The position numbers and the translations under genes were made by a program. The notes under the pieces were generated by a model. The model saw only the letters and a program-made list of their open reading frames with translations. It was not told where the DNA came from and ran no database searches. This document shows positions 12,797-18,385 of a stretch of 18,385 nucleotides of DNA, piece after piece. Position 1 is the first letter of the stretch; each line of letters starts with the position of its first letter. Where the stretch lies: the NCBI GenBank assembly GCA_043820265.1, contig JBDREA010000157.1:1-18385 (forward strand), given 5' to 3'. The stretch is from JBDREA01 sp043820265 (GTDB taxonomy: Archaea; Altiarchaeota; Altiarchaeia; IMC4; JBDREA01).

Positions 12797-15700
12797 ATGA
12801 ACATCAGAAAGAAAATTAAAAAAATCGAATTCGGATTGTTTTCCTCAAAAGACATAAAGAAGCTCTCAGTTGCCCGAATCTACACCCCGAACACCTACGA
12901 CGACGACGGATACCCAGTCGAAGGGGGATTGATGGACCCGCGACTTGGAGTCATAGACCCAGGGCTCAGATGCAAATCCTGCGGCTCAAGGATGGGTGAA
13001 TGCCAAGGACACTTCGGACATGTACAGCTGACGAGACCTGTCATACACGTCGGATATGCCAAAGAGGTCTATACGCTTCTAAGAGCAACATGTCGCTCCT
13101 GCGGAAAACTCCTCAAACCGCAAGAAGACATAGATGAATACCTAACTAAACTCGAGGAAAAAGATTTTTCAGATGAGACAAGAGGGGAGATTTGGACTAA
13201 ATCGATGAAGGTCACAGACAACAACCAAGCCTGCCCTCACTGCCAAGCTAAACAGATAAAAATAAAGTTCGTTCGCCCATACAGCTACTTTGAAGACGAA
13301 GCGAATCTACTCGTCACAGACGTCCGCGAAAGATTTGAGAAAATCACAGACCAAGAACTAAGCATCCTAGGCCTGAAGATTAGACCTGAGTGGGTCATAC
13401 TTGACGCAATCCCCGTGCTTCCAATAACGACTCGACCCTCAATCACGCTTGAATCGGCAGACAGAAGCGAAGACGATCTAACACACAAACTCGTCGACAT
13501 CCTAAGGATAAACCAGAGACTCGAAGAGAACATCAACTCAGGAGCCCCACAACTGATAATAGAAGACCTCTGGGACCTTCTCCAATACCACGTCGCAACA
13601 TACTTCGACAACGGAATAACAGGGATACCCCCCGCCAGACACAGAAGCGGAAGACCCCTTAAAACGATCGCCCAAAGACTCAAAGGCAAGGAAGGCAGAT
13701 TCAGAAACAACCTAAGCGGAAAACGAGTGAACTTTTCGGCTCGAACCGTAGTCTCACCAGACCCTAATCTTTCAATAAACGAAGTCGGAGTCCCCCTGCA
13801 TATAGCCATGGAGCTCACAGTCCCAGAAGAAGTGAATGACAGAAACATCGAAAAAATCAGAGGCGTCGTGAGAAACGGGCCGGCAATACATCCGGGAGCA
13901 TACAACATAGTCAGCTTGGGACGAAGAAAAAGGATAATGGAAGAGACAAAAGAGGAGATAGCAGAAGCGTTAGTCCCAGGAGACCAAATCGAGCGCCACC
14001 TCATGGACGGAGACATCGTATTATTCAACAGGCAACCCTCTCTTCACAGACAATCCATGATGAGCCATACAGTAAGAGTACTCCCATTCAACACGTTCAG
14101 ACTAAACACGGCAGTATGTGCCCCCTACAACGCAGACTTCGACGGAGACGAGATGAACCTCCACGTACCCCAAAGCGAAGAAGCAATCGCCGAAGCAGAC
14201 ATACTGATGAAAGTCCAGGAAAACATCATTTCCCCAAGATTCGGAAAACCAATCATAGGAGGAAGACACGACCACGTAACAGGCATGTATCTTCTAACAA
14301 GAAAATCGATTGAAATGAGTCGGCAGGAAGCACTCCAACTGACCAGAACCCTTCTCCCACTGCCACCTGGAAAAACCAAGTTTACCGGAAGAGAACTCTT
14401 CAGTCTGCTTATACCAAAGGACTTGACCCTCTCATTCCATTCGAAATTCCAAGGCAAACACAAAGACGAACCAGACGTAATAATAAAAAACGGACAATTA
14501 AAAGCAGGCATCATCGACTCAGAAGGAATGGAGGGAGCCCTCCTAAACGAAATCTTCATAAAGTACGGATCAGACAGGGCAAGAGAATTCATCGACGTAT
14601 CGACCATGCTATCCATCCGAGCATTCATGAAATTCGGATTCTCAGTTGGCATAGACGAAGGAGACCTTAATGAGAAAACCGAAAAAGACATAAAAAAGCT
14701 TCTTGAAAAGGCAGAAGATGACACAGACGAACTCATCAACTCATACAAGAGAGGTGAGCTTCGCACAATACCCGGGAAATCACTGGAGGAGTCATTAGAA
14801 GACTACATAATGGTAGAACTCGGAAAATCCAGAACCCAAGCCGGAAACCTAGCAGCAGAATCCATAGGTGAAAACAGCGCAGTCATCATGGCCAAATCAG
14901 GTGCAAGAGGAAGCATGCTAAACCTTACCCAGATGAGCGGATCAGTCGGCCAACAAGCAGTCAGAGGAAAAAGGATCAAAAGAGGATACCACGACCGCAC
15001 ACTCTCACACTTCCAGAAAGGGGACGTCAGCGCACCCGCCAACGGCTTTGTCAAATCCTGCTTTAAATCAGGCTTGGAACCCACAGAATATTTCTTCCAC
15101 TCCATGGGAGGAAGAGAAGGATTGGTGGACACAGCCATCCGGACAGGACGATCAGGTTACATGCAAAGAAGGCTCATAAACGCCCTCCAAGACCTCGTAG
15201 TCTACCCAGACCTAACAGTACGCGGAGATGGGGGGATTATAACACAATTCATCTACGGCGAAGACGGCATAGACCCGATGAAAAAGGGCTATGAGGACCC
15301 GAAAAAATCCGCTGTCGTGCCGGGAGAAGCAGTCGGAACAGTCGCAGCCCAATCCATAGGCGAACCAGGAACACAGATGACGCTCAGGACATTCCACTAC
15401 GCAGGCGTCGTAGAACTATCAGTTCCACTGGGGCTTCCAAGGCTTATCGAGATAATAGATGCCAAACGATCGCCAAAGATGCCGATAATGACGATATTTT
15501 TAGACGAAGAACACAGGCAAACCAAGAAGAAGGCGACAGAAATCGCAGATCAGCTAGACGAAAAAGCCCTTAAAGACTTTTGTGAAATCAAGGTCGACTT
15601 GAAAAAGAAGGAGTTATACATTAAAGTCGAAAACGAAGAGGCTAAAAAAGCCGTCCAAAAAATACTCGGCACAGAGGATAACACAAAATCATTCAAGGTG

Positions 15701-16480
15701 GAAAAGGAAAAACTCAGCGACCTACAAAAACTTAAACAGAAAATAGAAAAAAAACGCATGACCGGACTCAAAGGCATAATAAGGACATTCGTTAGGCGCA
15801 AAGGCGACGAATACGTGATATACGCCGAAGGCTCAAACCTGGAAGGAGTGCTCGAATTCCCAGGAGTAGACCCGACAAGAACCACAACAAACGACATATA
15901 CCAGGTCTACGAAACACTCGGGATAGAGGCAGGCCGAAGCGCAATAGTTGAGGAGGCGACCAAGGTCCTGGAAGACCAGAACCTCGATGTCGACATAAGA
16001 CATATCATGCTTGTCGCCGACCAGATGACAGTCACAGGAGAACTTCAGGCGGTTGGAAGACAAGGGATAAGCGGAAGCAAAGGATCAGTCCTAGCAAGAG
16101 CAGCATTCGAAGAAACCGAAAAACACATAATGAACGCTGCATTATTCGGGGAAGTCGACCCCCTAGAAGGAGTGACAGAAAACATCATTGTAGGTCAACC
16201 GATCCCAATGGGTACTGGAATGGTAGAATTATCCGTGAAACCAGAGATGTTTACTTCAAGCTCAAATACCCCTATGAAAACAACTGAAAAAGTCAAACCA
16301 AAAACGATCAAAAAGGAGAAACCCGAAAAAGTTCAAAAAGAGGTCACCATAGAGAAAACAGCAGGGGAAAAAACAACAACAAAGAAAACCACAACAAATA
16401 AAACTTCAACAAAAGAGACCACGACAAAGAGTACTAAAACAAAGAAGGCAACTGAAAAAAAAACCAAGAGTGAAAAATGA
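12797..16480 (+). CDS. rpoA: RNA polymerase largest subunit, A' and A'' fused, with Lys/Thr-rich C-terminal tail
   Basis: One 1227-residue chain covers what most archaea make as separate A' and A'' subunits. The clamp zinc sites are C59/C62/C69/H72 and C99/C102 with C146/C149. The catalytic loop NADFDGDEM (445-453) supplies the Mg-binding Asp447, Asp449 and Asp451. The bridge-helix region GREGLVDTAIRTGRSGYMQ is near 770. The usual A'/A'' break lies between GEDGIDPMK (~829) and VVPGEAVGTVAAQSIGEPG (from ~840), and here only about ten residues lie between them. From ~1154 to the end the sequence is almost entirely Lys, Thr and Glu, a disordered basic tail that I do not know from archaeal A''. 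The ATG is one base after the rpoB1 stop, and the gene overlaps rpl30e by 4 bases. Confidence 0.97.
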   Translation: MNIRKKIKKIEFGLFSSKDIKKLSVARIYTPNTYDDDGYPVEGGLMDPRLGVIDPGLRCKSCGSRMGECQGHFGHVQLTRPVIHVGYAKEVYTLLRATCRSCGKLLKPQEDIDEYLTKLEEKDFSDETRGEIWTKSMKVTDNNQACPHCQAKQIKIKFVRPYSYFEDEANLLVTDVRERFEKITDQELSILGLKIRPEWVILDAIPVLPITTRPSITLESADRSEDDLTHKLVDILRINQRLEENINSGAPQLIIEDLWDLLQYHVATYFDNGITGIPPARHRSGRPLKTIAQRLKGKEGRFRNNLSGKRVNFSARTVVSPDPNLSINEVGVPLHIAMELTVPEEVNDRNIEKIRGVVRNGPAIHPGAYNIVSLGRRKRIMEETKEEIAEALVPGDQIERHLMDGDIVLFNRQPSLHRQSMMSHTVRVLPFNTFRLNTAVCAPYNADFDGDEMNLHVPQSEEAIAEADILMKVQENIISPRFGKPIIGGRHDHVTGMYLLTRKSIEMSRQEALQLTRTLLPLPPGKTKFTGRELFSLLIPKDLTLSFHSKFQGKHKDEPDVIIKNGQLKAGIIDSEGMEGALLNEIFIKYGSDRAREFIDVSTMLSIRAFMKFGFSVGIDEGDLNEKTEKDIKKLLEKAEDDTDELINSYKRGELRTIPGKSLEESLEDYIMVELGKSRTQAGNLAAESIGENSAVIMAKSGARGSMLNLTQMSGSVGQQAVRGKRIKRGYHDRTLSHFQKGDVSAPANGFVKSCFKSGLEPTEYFFHSMGGREGLVDTAIRTGRSGYMQRRLINALQDLVVYPDLTVRGDGGIITQFIYGEDGIDPMKKGYEDPKKSAVVPGEAVGTVAAQSIGEPGTQMTLRTFHYAGVVELSVPLGLPRLIEIIDAKRSPKMPIMTIFLDEEHRQTKKKATEIADQLDEKALKDFCEIKVDLKKKELYIKVENEEAKKAVQKILGTEDNTKSFKVEKEKLSDLQKLKQKIEKKRMTGLKGIIRTFVRRKGDEYVIYAEGSNLEGVLEFPGVDPTRTTTNDIYQVYETLGIEAGRSAIVEEATKVLEDQNLDVDIRHIMLVADQMTVTGELQAVGRQGISGSKGSVLARAAFEETEKHIMNAALFGEVDPLEGVTENIIVGQPIPMGTGMVELSVKPEMFTSSSNTPMKTTEKVKPKTIKKEKPEKVQKEVTIEKTAGEKTTTKKTTTNKTSTKETTTKSTKTKKATEKKTKSEK

Positions 16481-16779
16481 CAGACCTCAAAGTAAAAATT
16501 CTCGCAGCCATAAAGACAGGAAAAGTCCACATCGGATCAAAGGAGGTTATTAATATCCTACTAAACTCAGAAACAAAATTCGTATTATTGGCCCATAACT
16601 GCCAAAAAGAAACAAGAGAAAGAATCTTATATTACTGTCTCCTAAGCGACACCCACCATCAAATAGTAAAAAGCAACAGCATGGAACTTGGGACAATCTG
16701 TGCCCAACCATACCCTGTTTCGGCGCTGGCCATAAGCGATCCAGGGGAATCCAATATAATAGATCACCTACTAAAATGA
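16477..16779 (+). CDS. rpl30e: Ribosomal protein eL30
   Basis: This 100-residue protein is archaeal/eukaryotic L30e. The AIKTGKVHIGSKEVINILL opening is the RNA-binding helix-turn region, followed by KFVLLAHNC and the conserved ELGTICAQPYPVSALAISDP near the end. It binds rRNA kink-turns in the large subunit. The ATG overlaps the rpoA stop (ATGA), indicating coupled translation. Position between rpoA and nusA is the ordinary archaeal order. Slightly diverged in the middle (YYCLLSDTHHQIVKSN), but complete. Confidence 0.95.
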   Translation: MTDLKVKILAAIKTGKVHIGSKEVINILLNSETKFVLLAHNCQKETRERILYYCLLSDTHHQIVKSNSMELGTICAQPYPVSALAISDPGESNIIDHLLK

Positions 16780-16783
16780 GGAA

Positions 16784-17215
16784 ATGGCCAAAATACGCTT
16801 AAAAACCGAAACGATAAAATATATCAACCTATTCGAATCCATGACAGGCGCCAAAGTCAAAGACTGCGTCCACCAAGACGAAAACATGGCGTTTTTAGTG
16901 GCCGAAGGAGATATGGGCCTCGCAATAGGAAAAGCAGGAACCAGCATCGAACGCGTAAGAAAGACGTTCGGAAAAACCATTTGGGTAATGGAGTTCGCCA
17001 AAAACCCAAACGCATTCATCCGAAACATATTTCAACCTGTAAAGATAAAAAAAATCGGTTTTGAAAACCAAGAAAACAAAAAAGTGGCAGTAATAGATAT
17101 TGAAAGAAAAGACCGAAAACGAGTCCTTGGGCACGAAGGCTCACGAATCAAGATTGCCAGAGAGCTCATCCAAAGACACATGATAGCAGACGACATAACG
17201 ATAAAATCAATATAA
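16784..17215 (+). CDS. nusA: NusA-like transcription factor (two KH domains)
   Basis: The 143-residue archaeal NusA-like protein consists of two KH domains without the N-terminal and S1 domains of bacterial NusA. The first KH contains GLAIGKAGTSIERVRKTFG (the G-K-x-G loop near 48-51) and the second RVLGHEGSRIKIARELIQRH (from ~108), where the usual G-x-x-G is GHEG. Archaeal NusA binds RNA and is thought to act in termination or antitermination or in rRNA handling; its exact role is less settled than in bacteria. It starts 4 bases after the rpl30e stop with a short GAGGAA purine stretch upstream, and precedes rps12 by 19 bases, matching the conserved rpl30e-nusA-rps12 order. Confidence 0.95.
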   Translation: MAKIRLKTETIKYINLFESMTGAKVKDCVHQDENMAFLVAEGDMGLAIGKAGTSIERVRKTFGKTIWVMEFAKNPNAFIRNIFQPVKIKKIGFENQENKKVAVIDIERKDRKRVLGHEGSRIKIARELIQRHMIADDITIKSI

Positions 17216-17234
17216 AGAAAAAAAAGGTAAAAAA

Positions 17235-17663
17235 ATGGGAAGAGGCGAATTTGCAGCCAGTAACCTCGGAAAAAACAGGAGAAAATTCCGCTGGAAGAAA
17301 AACGACTACGCTAGGAGAGTGCTCAAACTCAAGCAGCGACACGACCCACTAGAGGGGTCCAACCAAGCCCGAGGCATCGTCTTAGAGAAAGTCGGAATAG
17401 AAGCCAAACAGCCAAATTCAGCCATTCGAAAGTGCGTGAGGATCCAACTTATAAAAAACGGAAGACAATTAACCGCATTCTGTCCAAGAAACAAAGCCAT
17501 AACATTCATCGAAGAACACGACGAAGTCTTGATAGAAGGACTAGGTGGCAGAAAAGGCAGGTCAATGGGAGACCTATCAGGCGTCCGCTACAAGGTTATC
17601 AAGGTGAACGACATCTCCCTGAACGAACTCGTACGAGGAAGAAAAGAGAAACCACAGCGCTAA
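17235..17663 (+). CDS. rps12: Ribosomal protein uS12
   Basis: The protein has 142 residues, with normal archaeal S12 length. KQPNSAIRKCVRIQLIKNG is the decoding-centre signature, followed by EEHDEVLIEGLGGRKGRSMG and VRYKVIKVNDISLNELVRG. It lies at the decoding site of the small subunit. An AAAGGT stretch upstream of the ATG may serve as a weak ribosome-binding site. It is the last gene of the operon that starts with rpoH. In most archaea rps7 and elongation-factor genes follow here; instead the next gene is rps8, after a gap of 76 bases with its own promoter. Confidence 0.97.
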   Translation: MGRGEFAASNLGKNRRKFRWKKNDYARRVLKLKQRHDPLEGSNQARGIVLEKVGIEAKQPNSAIRKCVRIQLIKNGRQLTAFCPRNKAITFIEEHDEVLIEGLGGRKGRSMGDLSGVRYKVIKVNDISLNELVRGRKEKPQR

Positions 17664-17682
17664 GATAGGAAAAAACACCCAC

Positions 17683-17694
17683 CTTATTTATATG
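17683..17694 (+). promoter_or_regulatory. TATA box of the rps8-rpl6 operon
   Basis: CTTATTTATATG lies 46-57 bases before the rps8 start chosen at 17740, predicting a leader of about 25 bases. An open frame allows an ATG at 17692, but that codon is inside this box, which argues against it as the real start. Confidence 0.55.
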
Positions 17695-17739
17695 TTTCCT
17701 TACCTACAATTTAGCCTAAAATTTTCAATACCAAAAAAA

Positions 17740-18129
17740 ATGATGCAGGACTTAATAAACGACGCAATCGTCAACATAAAAAACTACGAAAGAATAGGAA
17801 AGGCCGAGTGCACTCTAAAACCAACCTCAAAGCTGCTGATAGAGATACTCAGAGTATTCCAAAAAGAAGGCTATATCGGGGAATTCGAGCTTTCTGATGC
17901 AACTTCAGGTGGAACGATAACAGTAAAACTCACTCAACGAATCAACGAATGCGGAGTCATTAAGCCCAGATTCGCGGTTAAAACCGATGAATACGATAAA
18001 TGGGAGAAAAGATTCCTTCCAGCAAGAGACATTGGCATCCTCGTCGTATCCACCCCAAGAGGGATAATGGATCACAGGGAAGCTAAAAAAAGGGGGCTTG
18101 GCGGAAGACTTCTAACTTATGTTTACTGA
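17740..18129 (+). CDS. rps8: Ribosomal protein uS8
   Basis: The protein has 129 residues, with the usual S8 length. NDAIVNIKNYERIGKAECT, GYIGEFEL, ECGVIKPRFAVK and EKRFLPARDIGILVVSTPRG, followed by MDHREAKKRGLGGRLLTYVY, cover the whole protein, which organises the central domain of 16S rRNA. I chose the ATG at 17740 (or the next codon, 17743) because it matches the family N-terminus; the open frame to 17692 would add 16 residues not found in S8 and begin within the TATA box. In archaea rps8 normally follows rpl5 and rps14 inside the spc cluster; here it is the first gene after a promoter, next to rps12. It is followed by rpl6, the standard next gene. Confidence 0.96.
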   Translation: MMQDLINDAIVNIKNYERIGKAECTLKPTSKLLIEILRVFQKEGYIGEFELSDATSGGTITVKLTQRINECGVIKPRFAVKTDEYDKWEKRFLPARDIGILVVSTPRGIMDHREAKKRGLGGRLLTYVY

Positions 18130-18139
18130 ATTACAAACG

Positions 18140-18385
18140 ATGACCGGAAAAAAAGATCATATAAAAGAGCTTAAGCCTGTAGAAGTCGAAATACCCGAAG
18201 GCGTTGAAGTAACAGTTGAAGGTAAGACTCTTGAGGTAAAAGGAGAGAAAGGAACACTCTCAAGAACATTCAAAAGCCCCAGAGTCATACTATCAAAAAA
18301 GGAAAACATCATAGTAATTTCGACTAAAACCAAGAGACGCCAGGATAGGGCAATCACCGGAACAATTCACGCGCACATACAAAAC
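18140..18385 (+). CDS. rpl6: Ribosomal protein uL6, 3' end beyond window
   Basis: The first 82 codons are visible. The chain has VEVEIPEGVEVTVEGKTLEV and KGEKGTLSRTF, the N-terminal L6 fold, then RRQDRAITGTIHAHIQN, matching the helix that precedes the second domain. L6 sits at the base of the stalk in the large subunit. The ATG at 18140 lies 10 bases after the rps8 stop. Archaeal L6 is about 180 residues, so slightly under half is in the window. Confidence 0.94.
   Translation, partial: MTGKKDHIKELKPVEVEIPEGVEVTVEGKTLEVKGEKGTLSRTFKSPRVILSKKENIIVISTKTKRRQDRAITGTIHAHIQN

Noticed and set aside
13285..14028. 247-codon minus-strand frame opposite rpoA
   Set aside because: It is antisense to a highly conserved part of rpoA and its Ser/Leu-rich sequence has no recognisable motif. 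Similar shadows at 14125-14766, 9675-10280 and 8674-9225 were left out for the same reason.
16370..16470. Simple-sequence repeat of ACAA/AAAC type as a separate repeat element
   Set aside because: It is the coding sequence of the Lys/Thr-rich tail of RpoA, in frame to the stop, so it is reported as part of the protein.

Overview
This window is archaeal chromosome. It carries split RNA polymerase B subunits, a small RpoH, a stand-alone two-KH NusA-like protein, archaeal-type uS12, uS8, uL6 and eL30, a KaiC-family ATPase, an ADTH-synthase/class I aldolase, pilins with class III signal peptides, and A/T-rich TATA-type promoters just ahead of genes. TTG and GTG starts are common (rpoH, rpoB2, the aldolase, vapC and one pilin). 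The B''/B' split is a euryarchaeal-type trait, but RpoA is a single fused A'+A'' chain, so the lineage cannot be settled from these genes alone. A DPANN, Altiarchaeota-like or deep euryarchaeal lineage fits better than a standard methanogen.

The window divides sharply at about 7450. Every gene to the left is on the minus strand and every gene to the right is on the plus strand.

Left half (1-7371, minus, accessory). In transcription order it holds a PEBP/YbhB-like lipoprotein; a single-domain KaiC-like ATPase; a 562-residue cell-surface protein with a class III signal peptide, 18 N-glycosylation sequons and a compositionally foreign C-terminal domain; a VapB-like/VapC pair; an AbiEi-AbiEii (type IV toxin-antitoxin) pair translationally coupled to a third gene encoding a YgiT-type zinc finger plus AbrB/MazE domain; and three overlapping or abutting small pilin-like genes that run off the left edge. 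The two toxin-antitoxin modules sit between pilin-type genes. Their upstream regions are recognisably copies of one another.

Right half (7551-18385, plus, core). An ADTH-synthase/aldolase gene and a four-CBS-domain gene come first. A long, tightly packed transcription/translation operon follows: rpoH, rpoB2, rpoB1, fused rpoA, rpl30e, nusA, rps12. Here the usual rps7/elongation-factor continuation is missing. After a short gap with its own TATA box, rps8 and rpl6 of the spc-type ribosomal cluster begin. The left half makes surface structures and defence or stability modules; the right half makes RNA polymerase and the ribosome.

No tRNA, rRNA, CRISPR array or transposase was seen.
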